DNA of 64,000 nucleotides from Nematopogon swammerdamellus (Eukaryota; Arthropoda; Insecta; Lepidoptera; Adelidae): NCBI GenBank assembly GCA_946902875.1, contig OX336343.1, forward strand, positions 7,925,754 through 7,989,753, in the 5' to 3' direction. The position numbers and the translations under genes are program-made. Shown here in pieces: positions 1 to 11,690 of the stretch. How positions within the stretch are numbered: position 1 is the stretch's first letter; each line of letters opens with the position of its first letter. The notes under the pieces were generated by a model, which worked only from the letters and a program-made list of their open reading frames with translations, did no database searches and was not told where the DNA came from.

Positions 1-939
1 GACATACAAAACAAAAAAATTTTTTTTTTATGTCAAATAAATACTAATTTATTATTTTTGGATTTTTTCCTTTACTTTACTGTAATAACTTGCTTCTTAC
101 CAAATTTTATCATTCTAGGTTAACGGGAAATACCCTATAGGTTTCGATTTGATTTGAGTGTGCTTATGAGTATCAAATCTGACATTAGTGGCCGTATCTT
201 TTGATTGCGTTGATTTAGAAGCTTATATTTTCTACACCTCTAAGCAATCATAGACGTTAGTATTTTGTATTAATTTTAACTTGATACCTTGACCCGTTCC
301 TGAGAAAAATGATCTTGACATACAAAACATGTAAACTTTTTTTTATGTGATATAACTATCAATTTACAATTTTCGGATTTTTTCCTTTATTTGTGTTGTG
401 AAACCTTGCTTCTTACTTCATTTTATGATTCTAGGTTAACGGAAAGTACCCTATAGGTTTTGATTTGTTTTGAGTGAGTTTGCGCGATCAAAATATAACA
501 TAAATACCCGTATCTTTTGATTTTGTTAATTTAGAAGCTTGAGTTTCCTACACCTCTAAGCAATGGTAGACGTAAGTATTTTGTATTAATTTGAACTTGA
601 TACCTTGACCCGGTCCTGATAAAAAGGGTCTTGACGTACAAAACAAGTAAAATTTTTTTTATGTGATATAATTACATATTAACAATTTTCGCATTTTACC
701 CTTTAAGTGTGCTGTGAAAACTTGCTTCTTACCAAATTTTATCATTCTAGGTCAAGGGAAGTACCATATAGGTTTTGATTTGATTTCCCAGTAGCAAAAT
801 ATGTGACATAAATAGCCGTATCTTGTGATTGCGTTGACTTAGAAGTTTGAATTTTTACAACTCCAAGGGAACGTAGACCTTAGTACTTGGTATTAATTTC
901 AACTTCATACCTCTTCGCGTTCCTGAGAAAAAGGGTCTT
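1..939 (+). repeat. Three ~316-bp tandem units
   Basis: Three direct copies start at 1, 317 and 633 (GACATACAAAAC, or GACGTACAAAAC in the third). Each carries the same landmarks in order: a poly-T stretch, CTTGCTTCTTAC, ATTCTAGGT, a CCTATAGGTTTTGATTT-like block, CCGTATCTT, and CTTGAC near the end. Spacings are 316 and 316, then about 307 bp. No conserved reading frame is visible. The array may continue to the left of the window. Confidence 0.85.
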
Positions 940-1020
940 GACAGACAGACAGACGGACAACGAAGTGATCCTTATAAGGGCTCCGCTTTTTCCTCTTTTG
1001 AGGTACGGAACCCTAAAAAG
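940..1020 (+). repeat. Tail of the tandem element (GACAGACAGACGGAC... GGTACGGAACCCTAAAAA)
   Basis: Directly after the third tandem unit comes a GACAGACAGACAGACGGAC run, then TACGGAACCCTAAAAA. This kind of terminus is common on interspersed lepidopteran repeats, and similar tails occur at 23.5, 32.3 and 53.3 kb. The element family is not identified with certainty. Confidence 0.5.
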
Positions 1021-1073
1021 TAGAGTTTTCCTGATTTTACTCAGCTTTAAAAGTAGTGTAAGGGTATAAGTAC

Positions 1074-1269
1074 CAAGTCATGCGCCTCAGCAGGCTGTAT
1101 GAAGTATACGTAGGCGCTGGCGCGCACGAACAGCGTGCCCTGCCCGTACCCGTGCCCTGGCAGCAGCAGCTTGTCGTACCGGCAGTCGTGCGACAGCCGG
1201 GACAGGAACTCCGACTGCGTCAGGTTGTCGCCGTTCTCCAGCCGCGGGCAGTCCACCACCGACGACTGT
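1074..1269 (-). CDS. Cys-loop ligand-gated ion channel subunit, exon 2 (partial gene)
   Basis: Minus-strand exon encoding the start of the extracellular ligand-binding domain. Visible landmarks are VVDCPRL, NLTQSEFLSRL, CRYDKLLLPG and a beta-strand-like VRASAYVYFIQ followed by AEAHDL. The order Cys-Pro, LTQ-FL, CRYDK-P, Y-Y/F-I, AHDL matches my recollection of insect pHCl-2-like chloride channel subunits (Drosophila CG11340/CG6927/CG7589 group). The acceptor is GTTGACAG before ACAGTCG. The donor is GACTTG before GTACTT. The exon is 196 nt: it completes a phase-2 codon from the previous exon and ends in phase 0. Exon 1 at 31529-31605 supplies that phase and a signal peptide. All later exons (Cys-loop, four membrane segments) lie beyond base 1. 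Ligand and ion selectivity cannot be read from this fragment. Confidence 0.75.
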
Positions 1270-1318
1270 CTGTCAACAAACCAACATTCAACTCATTCAT
1301 ATTTTCAATTGCCTGTGA

Positions 1319-1840
1319 GTGTCAGCCTCGGTAGCTCAGTGGTGCGGTCGTTCGAATGTCGTTCACGATCATAAGTACGCACCTGGGCGCGGACAGAAGT
1401 TGGATGGTTTCGACCGTTATACAGATTCCACGTAAAACTGTAGGTCGCATCCCTTTTTACCTTACTTGGGCCCACTTGCACCAACACAAATTTAATATAT
1501 AAACCAGTTTAACTCGTTAAACTAGCACCCGTTGTATGTGTGAACCGCGTTTAAATCCATAACTCGCTACTTAACTTTAAACTCGTGTTCGTGCAAGACG
1601 CGCTTAGAGTATCTTACTGGGGTTTACCCCACCCGGGTTGATACAACCGCACTGAATGAAAGGTCGCTCAAAGCGGCTATGTACCTAAATAGTTGGTGTT
1701 TTGCGTACAGTTCAGAGTAGCCGGCACGACCGAAGCTCTGAAATGTCACCGAGTTTACTAAGGTGTTATGGGCTGACCTCACGGATGTGACAGGTGATGT
1801 AGCCAACCGTGTCAGTTTCCTTAAACAAATTATGTTAGTA
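1319..1840 (+). mobile_element. tRNA-headed SINE, disrupted copy
   Basis: The head is GCCTCGGTAGCTCAGTGGTGCGG, which fits an RNA polymerase III A box. A central GATTCCACGTAAAACTGTAGGTC follows, and from about 1612 the shared SINE body (GGTTGATACAACCGCACTGAATGAAAGGTC... GATGTAGCCAACCGTGTCAGTTTCC). About 130 bp of unrelated sequence separates head and body. The same family occurs at 4338, 28140, 32680, 34008, 50735 and, diverged, at 48915 and 55720. Confidence 0.7.
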
Positions 1841-4337
1841 AGCATAATACGCACTGCAAAGGTGTGGAATATACTTCCGGGGATTTCCCTACACCTACGA
1901 TCGGGGCTCGGGGGTTAAAGTTGGCCGTGCCTGAAGCCTCGACCTCGAACATAGGCACACTTTAGGTGCAAACAAATACAAATTAAGCACTAGGTGGCAG
2001 CAAAATGGAACCAACTCACTATTAAACTGTCTAAGAACTTTAAAAATAGGTAAATAAATAAATAAAATTGCCTATTTAGCATTTTTTGCCATTAATTAGC
2101 AGACAGAAAGGAGCTCTTGGAAGTACTAGTACCCAGTAGCGAGGTCACAGCGAGAGAGTTCCGTCGATGACGTCACTCGAGCCGTCCAATATTTGAGCAG
2201 AACCCGATAACATTGTGAACCAATTTGTCGAGATAGGAAACTTTGCACAGAGATTACACCGCCTTAGCCGACTCTACTGTTTGAATTAAATACGAGTACA
2301 TATTGCGGACCGCGCGTGTAGGTCTCCGCGTGTGTGCCCATCGCGCGGGTATAAGTCGCCGCGCGCCGTGTATGTACCGACCGAGCGAGCAGAGATTTAC
2401 TTTTGTAAAACCAATAAATTATGTTTGGTAATCTCCTCGGTAGGTGGCCCCATTATAGATGACACGTAGCTAGTTTTATGGGAAACGGTAAAACGGAACA
2501 TCTACGATAACATCTACTAATATGTGCATTCGTTTTCCTTATTGCATTCTCTCGCTCGGTTATTCAACTGAGGAAGGAAAACATAATTTTTTAAAAGACA
2601 AAAAAATATTTTTTTAGCTTTGATAGTAGGTAGGTATGTAGTTTATACTAGGTATGTATGTATGTATCGGAATATAATGGTATCTATAACGTAACGTTAT
2701 TACTCGTAACTTATCTAGAGCGAGATCTAGAGCTAAAATGTCTCCGGGTTTTTTTTTTATTTTAGGGAAAATATCACATTTGTCTTTAATTTTTGTCTGT
2801 AACTTCCTCTTGCGTGGTGCAGATGTGCTTATTTATAGTAGGTTGCAATTAATTTATTTTTTGTATTTTCCTGGTGATTCATCTAACGGATGTTCTGTTG
2901 CGTATGAGTCTGAACTTACTCGCAAACAAGTCTTACAGCAGTTAAATATTTTGGTTCTTCTGAAGTTTCTAGAACCTACATAGACATAATCCAAAGACAT
3001 TCCAAAGAACGCCCAAGGAATCTATCTTAACTGCGCTCGTGTTGACAACATAGAAGCCGTGCGTGATACACGTTCGCGCCGCCTGCAGAATCTGCATGAA
3101 AATGGAAGGAAGGCGAGATCTGTCTTTATCGCATACAAATGTAGCGCAAAGATGGATGCCAAGGCGAAGGGCGTGTCCGCTAGTTGATGCATGGACTAGC
3201 TGAGCACTGGGAAGTGATGCTTACTTACTACGTATAATATTACCTCGGCAACTAGGTAGAAAGGTACCAACACCTGCGCCTGCGTCGCTACACTGCACTG
3301 TCAACTACAGTCGACGAACTTTGTATTCAGCAACATCCGCGCATCACTGAATGTCCATTAACGATGACAAGGTAAATTCACTCAGGCTCACTTTAAACCC
3401 CTCAACTCCGCGAGCAGTATCTAAAATAATCCCTCCCCTATTCAACCGTGACCTTGACATTGACCGCTTCATATTACTATAGGAAAAAATCATTTTGGAA
3501 AAATAAAATCATGGAACTACGAACTAACGAATGGATTGTACCTATTTACTTTAGATCACTGATCTGAGGTATTAGGGATACATTGTAGCCATAAATGTTT
3601 TTTTTTTATTATAAATAAAATTTGCTAGCTAATTTAGGTAATCAGCCTGCTCCAATTGCCGTTGCTTTGCCGTGTTGTTGTTTATCGTTTTATTATAAGA
3701 AATACTTCACATACTCACAGGACTATCAATTTGATTATTGCCATTTGATTAGTAGGTTCCTCTGTTTAGTTCAATTGAACTATTTTTTTCACCATATTTA
3801 CCCAGGAATGTAATATCTGTGTAGTACTTTTAACAGTGCTGAGAGCACGTGCGTTCCGAATCATAATGTGTGTCGGTATTTGTCCGAGATTACAGGATTG
3901 TGGTTGCGGTGGTAGTCTCGTGCAGCCTTCTGTGACTCAACTCCGCTATTGCCGCGGATTTACATAGATAAGGTTTCGAGAATTTACTCAGAAGAGACTG
4001 TTGGTTTTGTTTGTAGCGAACGAGAAGTTGACGCAGTGAGTAAAGCTTGGTAAGAACTGAAAGTAAACATTAGTAATTTGGTTTACATTAGTGAACAAAT
4101 TAAAGGATTACCTCTCAACTCACGTGCTGTTATTGAGAGTTTAATAAGTGATAATGTGTTTAATCATGCTGCAGAATTTAAGATTAACGAATCTTTTAAA
4201 AAAGGAAGATCAACTTATCGATGGCTTCTCAGACGAAATGCTAGTCACAGCACAGCTTGGCTCTCTATTCTCTATCATGGACTTGCGCATAGGTGCATGT
4301 TTAGCTAATACGATTTTACGTAAGGTTTATTTTTATT
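1841..4337. other. Intronic AT-rich sequence, no gene recognised
   Basis: Mostly unique-looking AT-rich DNA inside the inferred channel intron. Apart from the LTR-like block at 2100-2445, I see only short open frames without family resemblance, including an unrecognised one at 4078-4308. GC rises briefly at 3000-3330 and 3840-4010 without recognisable coding content. Confidence 0.4.
2100..2445 (+). mobile_element. Possible solo LTR fragment
   Basis: The block has the order expected of an LTR: a perfect CRE palindrome TGACGTCA (2168-2175), a TATAAG box (2350) in a GC-rich context, a polyadenylation signal AATAAA (2413), then GGTAGGTGGCCCCATTA, which resembles the start of a primer-binding site. 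No flanking duplication or internal gag/pol was seen, so this is only a candidate. Confidence 0.3.
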
Positions 4338-4712
4338 TTTATGGAAACTGACCCGTTTGGTTACATCACCTACTACATCCGTGATGTCAGCATTGTCAGC
4401 CTATAAGATTTTGGTGAACGAGGTGCCATGTCATTGCTTCTGCCGTGCCGGCTACACTGAATTGAACGGAAAACACGAATCATTTACAAAGCCGTTTCAA
4501 GCGACCTTTCATTCAGTGTGGTGGTATCAAGCCGGGCGGGTCACCTAGTAAGGTAACAAGGGAAGGGACCTAAATTTTTTGAACGACAACACTCAGCCTC
4601 CAACGCAACGGTCGAGCGGACCCATCCAAGTATTGACCGCGCCCAGGTGTGCTTATGATCACGACCGACCGTCGGGCGACCGCACCACTAAGCTACCGAG
4701 GCTAACGTGTAT
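4338..4712 (-). mobile_element. tRNA-headed SINE, near full length
   Basis: On the plus strand it starts with TTTTATGGAAACTGACCCG (the reverse complement of the SINE tail). It runs through the shared body and ends at the complement of the head near GCACCACTAAGCTACCGAGGC (about 4685-4705). At about 370 bp it is the best full-length reference in the window. It also serves as the empty-site reference for the MITE inserted in the copy at 32680-33213. Confidence 0.8.
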
Positions 4713-6204
4713 ATTTTATAAGAAGGTACTTCATTATTAAAAGTCACGCTTCATAGGAAATAAAAGTTTTAAACATTGTTCAATAAGTCTGAATGGCATG
4801 TAGGAATTATCGCCGCCCATGCAGTTTCCGCCCCGCGCCCCGCGCCCGCCCAAAGATTATATTATGTGCTTTATGTTATGGTATGCTTACTTTTATTAGA
4901 AACTAACTTATGTCTGCATCTTCACTTGCGTGGAACTTTTAGCATAGGCATCCCCTGTACAACTTACGTTGTTATAATACTTATCATATAATAGTATGTT
5001 TCTGGTACTGCAAACACAGATGAACCCGGATCTACTGACAGGATCATCATCCTCTTTATTGAGTGCAAATTTAATAATAATTATTAATCCGCTCGCCCGC
5101 AGCAGCACTGCCTCCGCCCACCGTGTCGCCCGGCCTCCCCGCACCTGGGTCGTCCAACACAAGGGCCGCCGTTCTTCGTACCACATGCACACCCCACCAC
5201 CCAGCTCCACGCCGCCGCCGGTGCATTCCATCGACGATGAAATGGAGCGTTGACGTCGCCCGAGCCACAACAACTACGGCGAGGGCGACGTCCACCATCG
5301 GTCAGCTTGGGGTCATCGGGACCTCGCGTCCCGAGTCCCGTCTAGTGCCCCCGCTACCGGTGGTGTAGTGCACCCAAAAGGCGACGCGCGCGCGAAGAAG
5401 GAGACGTTTAAGAGAGCTGCGCGACGACGTCGCCGTGCAGTCCGGCGGATGCGGAGCTCTCCGAGATGGGGGTGGTGGTGGCCTACGTGTCTAGTACCAC
5501 CACCTATCGCTCTTAGCTTGCCTCGCGTCGTCTCGGAGAGCTCCGTAGCCACGGCCTGCACGCGCCGGCGCGCTTGGAGGCTTGTCTCCCGCCGCCGGCG
5601 GTATTACCGTTTTTATTTGTTTGTATTAATTTTGTGTATTTTTATTACTTTTTATAGTTATAATATATGTAAAATTTATGTAATTTATTTAAAAATGTTG
5701 TGATGGAATCACACAAGGTAAAAAAAATATAAATATATAGTCAATAGTAATTCAAAACTAAAATATAGAACATCAAAACGTTTCATTAAAATATTAACAA
5801 AATAATTTATATTACAATTTAACTAATCACCTAATAAATTCAAGCGTGACTGCACACTCCACTAAGAAATAAAATGGCGCGAACGGCCATTACAATACGA
5901 CGCGCAATTAGACAAACAAGAAATATAATAATATCAGTTGGTTCGCATATAAAACACTATAGAGCGCCGAGGCGGGGAAGGTAGCATGAGGTAATCCTGA
6001 CACGCGGTGAGAGGGGAACAAGACATGGGCGTGTACGAAACAGCGGAGAGGTGAGGTAAGAAGACGCGCGTCTTGCGGGCGCGGGGACGGAGATCGTGGT
6101 ATCATCACGCCGTTGGAAGCGCGGCTTGAGGTAGCGAGTCAAGGAGCGCGAGTAGTGATTATTTCGCTGCGAGTTGATAGTATGAAAGAATGAATTATTG
6201 TCAG
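4713..6204. other. Intergenic/intronic block with a GC-rich core
   Basis: 5085-5600 is strongly GC-rich (CCGCCGCCGG, GCGCGCGCG, CGACGACG), flanked by AT-rich DNA. Several frames stay open there because of base composition, giving Arg/Pro/Thr-rich low-complexity peptides with no domain I recognise. 5601-5960 is very AT-rich. 5960-6204 (AGGCGGGGAAGG... GTATGAAAGAATG) resembles 7150-7330 and leads into the 119-bp tandem array. Confidence 0.4.
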
Positions 6205-6921
6205 GACACGAGCGTGACACGCCCATACTGCGGGGCCACCGTACGTTTTGTTCCTACGTGTCAGAAACGTGTCAAGCACATACTAATAATTTATTTTTAT
6301 CTCCATACTAAATTTGTGTCAGGACACGAATGTGTCATGGCCATACTGTGGAGCTACGGTTCGATTTGTTCCTGCGTGTCCAATTCGTGTCGAGCCCATA
6401 CTAATAATCTAATTTTATCTCCATACTAAAATAGTATCAGGACACGAATGTGACACGGCCATACTACGAGACCACCGTTCGATTTGTTCCTGCGTGTCAC
6501 AACCGTGTCCAGCCCATACTAAAAATTAAATTCTATCTCCATACGAAATTTCGCGCTGTGACACGAACGTGTCACGGCCATACTACGAGACCACCGTTCG
6601 ATTTGTTCCTGCGTGTCACAACCGTGTCCAGCCCATACTAAAAATTAAATTCTATCTCCATACGAAATTTCGCGCTGTGACACGAACGTGTCACGGCCAT
6701 ACTACGAGGCAACCGAGCGCTTTGTTCCTGCGTGTCAAGAACGTGTCACGGCCATACTAAGAGGGCGCCGTTCGATTTGTTCCTGCGTGTCCGATTCGTG
6801 TCGAGTCCATACTAATGATTCAATTTTATCTCCATACTAAATTTGTGTCAGGACACGAATGTGACACGGCCATACTATGAGGTCGCTGGTCTATTTGTTC
6901 CTGCGTGTCTGGAATCTGGAC
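6205..6921 (+). repeat. ~119-bp tandem array (GTGTC/GACAC units)
   Basis: The phrase GTTCCTGCGTGTC recurs at about 6249, 6368, 6486, 6605, 6724, 6779 and 6897. That is a 118-119 bp period with one shortened unit. Each unit carries GACACGAACGTGTCACGGCCATAC-like text, including the self-complementary GACACGAACGTGTC, followed by a CCATACTAAA spacer. Units 3 and 4 are nearly identical, pointing to recent expansion or gene conversion. Confidence 0.9.
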
Positions 6922-7794
6922 ATGACGGAGTTTATGGGAATTTGAAGTTTCGTGATCTGTGTGAAGATATCGCACAGGGTCTAAAATTATTTTAATAATT
7001 ATTTATTAGTGATTCAAACTAAAACACTAAACATTTTATAAAGGGAAGAGTTTATAAACAAAGTACCAGTTATTAAATAAAACAAAACATCGCTTCATTG
7101 AGTATGACGCCAACATTCATTTTACGCATAAATATTCAAATAAATATCCGTTGGAGCGTGCGCGCGGGGCGGAGAGAGGTATGAGGTAAACAAGACAAGG
7201 GGCGAGGTATTACCGAGCTGCGGGCGCGCGTGGGCCGCGGGGCGAGGCGGAGCGACCTGAGGTAATTTGTCAAGCGGTGCGGGAGGGGTTTTCGTTAAGC
7301 GATGTTAGTATGAAGGAATGGTTTCGTGTCCTGACATGAATAAAACACGACGATGGTAAGGAGATTTCGATTGGTTTCTGCGTGTCCAGGTTCCGTACAT
7401 GAATAGTATTATCAAACACGGAAGATGGTATCACGCATGTACAGGAATTAATATATAGACAATAAGAAAACTAACAACTTGGAACGTTAACATTTTAAAT
7501 GAAAATACTCGAAGAATATAGACGATATTAAACAAAAATATATAAATAAAACACTCCGTTATGGCGCTAAAAGTCGACTTATTAATAGAGCACATGTAAT
7601 AACATCAATTAATTTATATAACAAAAGCAACAGTTCTCTGCATGCGGAGATGCACAATGGGTGCGGGGAAGTGGTGTTAAAACCACCGAAGTAGAGGTAA
7701 AGCGCATCGCTGACGAGCGAAACAGCTTTAGGTACCATGTGGAAGGTACGAAGAGGGTTTGTTTTCCCTCCAAAATCGAATTTATATCGTGTCA
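6922..7794. other. Spacer between two blocks of the 119-bp repeat
   Basis: AT-rich DNA with a GC-rich patch at 7150-7290. The patch ends in TAGTATGAAGGAATG, as the lead-in at 6180-6195 does, so the spacer looks like a diverged copy of the 5700-6204 segment. No gene is recognised. Confidence 0.4.
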
Positions 7795-8045
7795 CAAACG
7801 TGTCCAGTTCATACTAAAATCATAAAATTATCCTCCATACAAAATTACGAGTCCGGACAGAAACGTGACACGGCCATACTACGAGGCAGCCGATCGATTT
7901 GTTCCTGCGTGACACAAACGTGTCCAGCCCATACTAAAAATCAAAATTCAATCTCCATACAAAATTGCGCTCCGTGACACGAACGTGTCATGGCCATACT
8001 AGGAGGCCACCGTTCGATTTGTTCCTGCGTGTCAGGATTGTGACA
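7795..8045 (+). repeat. Second block of the 119-bp repeat, about two units
   Basis: GTTCCTGCGTG recurs at 7901 and 8021 (120 bp apart), with the same GTGTCACAAACGTGTCC and CGGCCATACTA landmarks as the array at 6205-6921. The two blocks were probably once contiguous or arose from one composite repeat. Confidence 0.85.
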
Positions 8046-8169
8046 CGAGGAAAGATTATAAAAGGAGAGGGAGGGGAGCGTGGGGAGTTGAGTCTGTTTT
8101 GGGAGTCGAAGGAGACGGTCGTGCGTATTTAGCGAGAGTCCAGGTACGAAAGTTAGTACTGCTCCGCTC

Positions 8170-8310
8170 GCGTGAGTTTTCGAATAAGTTCGGGAAAAGA
8201 AGTATCGCTCGGCTTCGCTCGCGTGTATTTTCGATTGGGTTTTCTTAGTGAATAATTTCACTCGGCTTCGCTCGCGTGTATTTTTGATTGGGTTTTCTTA
8301 GTAAATGGTT
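8170..8310 (+). repeat. Short tandem repeat, CTCGGCTTCGCTCGCGTG units
   Basis: Two near-identical ~53-bp units start at CTCGGCTTCGCTCGCGTGTA (about 8208 and 8261) and contain GATTGGGTTTTCTTAG. A diverged unit precedes them. The CGGCTTCGCTCGCGT motif resembles the complement of lepidopteran Helitron ends, so this may be Helitron debris. Confidence 0.6.
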
Positions 8311-8324
8311 TTGGTAAAGAAACC

Positions 8325-9295
8325 GGTGAATGGAATTAGTTTAATTTCGTAAATTTTAGTGTGGGAACTTCTGTAAAGCTTTCGGAGTTGCAAATGAAGG
8401 TTGAGCTGGATTTTGTAATTTTGGGGGTGATATAGGGGTTTTCAACTAGTTTTACGGAAAATATTTTGGATGTTCTTTTTGAGCCTTTTGAGTTCTGGAT
8501 GAAGGTTGAGCTGGATTCTGGAATCTTGACTGGTGATGGAAGGACTTCCAAAGAACTTTTACAATGACACTATGTCCGAACTGGCCTACCATGAGGACTG
8601 GTACATTGGGAAGGTTTTCTTAGTACATAAATGATTTTGTAAAGAAACCGGTGAATAGAGTTTGCTTGATTCGTGAATTTTAGTGTGGGAATTTCTGTAA
8701 AGCTTTCGGAGTTGCAAATGAAGGTTGAGCTGGATTTTGTAATTTTGGGGGTGATATAGGAATTTTCAACTAGGTTGCGAATTATATTTTGGATGTTCTT
8801 TTTGAGCCTTTTGAGTTCTGGATGAAGGTTGAGCTGGATTCTGGAATCTTGACTGGTGATGGAAGGACTTCCAAAGAACTTTTACAATGACACTATGTCC
8901 GAACTGGCCTACCATGAGGACTGGTACATTGGGAAGGTTTTATTTTATATTAAAATATAATGGACTGTGACCTGATCATAAATTTCACGCACATAAAGGA
9001 AGTCAGTGAATAGAGTTTGCTTGATTCGTGAATTTTAGTGTGGGAATTTCTGTAAAGCTTTCGGAGTTGCAAATGAAGGTTGAGCTGGATTTTGTAATTT
9101 TGGGGGTGATATAGGAATTTTCAACTAGGTTGCGAATTATATTTTGGATGTTCTTTTTGAGCCTTTTGAGTTCTGGATGAAGGTTGAGCTGGATTCTGGA
9201 ATCTTGACTGGTGATGGAAGGACTTCCAAAGAACTTTTACAATGACACTATGTCCGAACTGGCCTACCATGAGGACTAGTACATTGGGAAGGTAT
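8325..9295 (+). repeat. Three-copy direct repeat of ~290 bp with spacers
   Basis: Copies are marked by TTTAGTGTGGGAA at about 8354, 8678 and 9033. They end at GTACATTGGGAAGG at about 8602, 8923 and 9280. Each contains ATGAAGGTTGAGCTGGATT twice, so there is an internal sub-repeat. Copies 2 and 3 are almost identical. Spacers between copies differ in length (unit spacing 324 then 355 bp). No protein family is recognised. Confidence 0.85.
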
Positions 9296-10951
9296 TTTAA
9301 AATATAGAGAAGATTAAAAGAAACAAAACCCGATCTTTAAATTCGTAAATCCTACGTATATAAGAGTGTTTGAACCACGCGTAATTATTAAAAAATATGT
9401 CGAATTTAAATATGTAAAATCAGTGGTTTTACCGTATTTTGATATAAAAGTATATTTTTATTAAGTGTTAACTTCGCGATTAGATTCAGTGGCGGGTGTT
9501 GTGGTTTCGTTTGAATTTTATATTTTACGCTATTCTATTTGTAATGGTGTTTTATTTAAGGTGATTTTAGTGAATCGTGTCAGACCGGTTAGGATAGTGG
9601 AATTCAAAGGTAAATTTTGTAATATACCTATATGCACATGCAACATTCTGGCTAGTTACGTTTTAGGACGTAGGGAGATTGCGTAAATCAGGTTTAAATA
9701 TACCTGTATAGGTTATATAGATTATGACCAGCACACAATTTTAATAAACCCTTAAGAAAATATTCCTAATTGATTTCGGTGAAAGGTGGACCCCTGACCG
9801 CATCATTTGGAATAAAACAATTTCTGTAGGTATATCAATAGATAGCCACAGAAATGTAAACCATAACATATACACTATACACTCACAATTAAAAACATAC
9901 ACTTATGCCTTTAGGGAGGACAAAAGAATATCTTTTGAACTCCAACATAACACTACGAGATTAAATTGGTAAATCTGTCTGAAGATGTATATTTTGTACA
10001 GATTAGAAAACGGGGACTCCTAGGGACAAATAATAAATTTGTAACTTAAGTACAAATTTATCTGCGTTGGGAGTCACGGGGACTGGCGATGGATAAATAT
10101 CGTATGGACAGAGGGTCCATACGAATTTAGTGGGGCCAGTTCCACAACCCCCTTCAAAGGGGGGTCAATAAAAGTTTGTATTGTTGAAGTTCTAAAATAT
10201 AGAAGAAAATATAAAACAATAGATTTCATCTATTGAACAGCACAACAAAATTAAGCTATCAAGTAATACATTGATCATAATTTAATAATAACAATAACAC
10301 AAACATCAGAACACTTTTCATTTTGAATTTTGGCGGGTCTCGCAAGCTCGCAAGCGAGGCGTGAGCGCGCTGTCGAAGCGTGCACATAGAACACAGAGGG
10401 AAACCAGAAGGGTTTAATGACTATAGATGAATGAGCAATTAGTTTAGTAAGTGTTTTAATGTTGATATTAGAATTACTAGAATAGATTTAGGAAATGAGA
10501 GTTAGTACTCTGAGTTATTACGGTACACAACGGCTTTCTGAAAAGGAAGTAATAATTGGGTCCATTTTACAAGAATTATGTGTACGAATTAGCGACACTG
10601 TTTCTGACAAACCTAGAGATCACTTGAAAGCTATACGCTGGCCATATTTCGATTCTTTATATTCTAGTTGTTCTAGAGCTATAGAGTTGATTTTTGATAA
10701 TCCTGCCTTTAATATCTAAGGTAAGACAATAGGTAAAGGGGTGAGGTTATTACAATGTGAAATAAAGGCAATCAATAATAATAAAATCCGATATAAAATT
10801 TAATTAGATAAATTTAAGATTATCTCTATGGTAAATAGCTTGCACTGAAAGAATGAAGTGTGTACTAGTAGGTGCCGCGAGGTGCACATCAATCTTAGTA
10901 ATTCCTCGTAGAGTTTACACAATTACGTCAATTTGTTATAATTGTTCGTGA
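9296..10951. other. AT-rich intronic sequence, one unrecognised small open frame
   Basis: Little structure is seen. Small foldbacks occur near 10100 (CGTATGGAC/GTCCATACG) and 10150 (CCCCCTT/AAGGGGG). A plus-strand frame of 74 codons at 10495-10719 starts with ATG and contains Ser/Ile-rich text. It matches no family I know and lacks supporting splice or promoter context, so I do not call it a gene. Confidence 0.3.
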
Positions 10952-10952
10952 T

Positions 10953-10982
10953 AGTGTGTGTGTATGTGTGTGTGTGTGTGTG
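10953..10982. repeat. (TG)n microsatellite
   Basis: TG dinucleotide run interrupted once by TA. Confidence 0.9.
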
Positions 10983-11279
10983 AATGCGGCGACGTGTCAG
11001 ATCTCATGTGCAAACATGCTGGGTGATGGATGAACGTCTTAGCTGGTCACGACGCCGCGGTGTTCTGTGGAAAATGTGACAAATATGTTTTATTTCGTTT
11101 TTTAGTGGTTAGCGGAAATGTGTCTGAGAAGGCATAACACCCGGCTGGTTGAGAAGGTGCGTATCGAAACATCAGATGGTGCTAAGGACTCTTACAATAA
11201 ATTAGATTGCGCGGACAATTTGAAGATAGACATTTTAAATATTTCATGAAACTTTCCGGTACTTTTTTATGTGATCCTG

Positions 11280-11690
11280 TATGGGTCGCTCAGTCAGACA
11301 GAGGGGCCAAAGCACATGCTATGACCAGCCAATATAACCTCCGAAAAGTTAGGTGCCATACAGGAGACTTCCCTTAAGATTGCTGACTATACTGGACTAG
11401 AGGAGAACACAACCGAGGCTGCTATGCTGCTATCTTACATCCAGTACGGTGGTACCACCCAGTCGGCTACAATTTAAGCCTACCCCCTAGTAAGGGGCAA
11501 GGGAAGGGACCTACAGTATTACACAGGTTCCAAAGGGCGAAGCAGCAGGTGTAGGTAGGCACGTAAAATTTTCTTGTCAGAAAAACTAATTGGTACACGC
11601 CTACCTCTCGTACCTCGGACCTCGGACCTCTCGCAAGCGATGTCGACGCCCGCCCGGACCACTGTGCCACCTGCCGCTTCTAATAATGGT
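11280..11690 (-). mobile_element. tRNA-headed SINE, alternative-tail subfamily
   Basis: In the minus direction it starts with GGTGGCACAGTGGTCCGGGCGG and GCGAGAGGTCCGAGGT (tRNA-like head). It passes TACTGTAGGTCCCTTCCC and the body GGGTGGTACCACCGTACTGG. It ends in a tail with GTGCTTTGGCCCCTCTG that differs from the main SINE family. The same tail occurs at 16896-17135. Confidence 0.65.

Noticed and set aside
5085..5600. GC-rich block with several open frames, possible exon
   Set aside because: Frames are open on both strands because of composition, peptides are low-complexity, and no splice-bounded conserved segment could be found.
10495..10719. 74-codon frame beginning with ATG
   Set aside because: No family resemblance, no promoter or splice evidence, and it lies inside the inferred channel intron.
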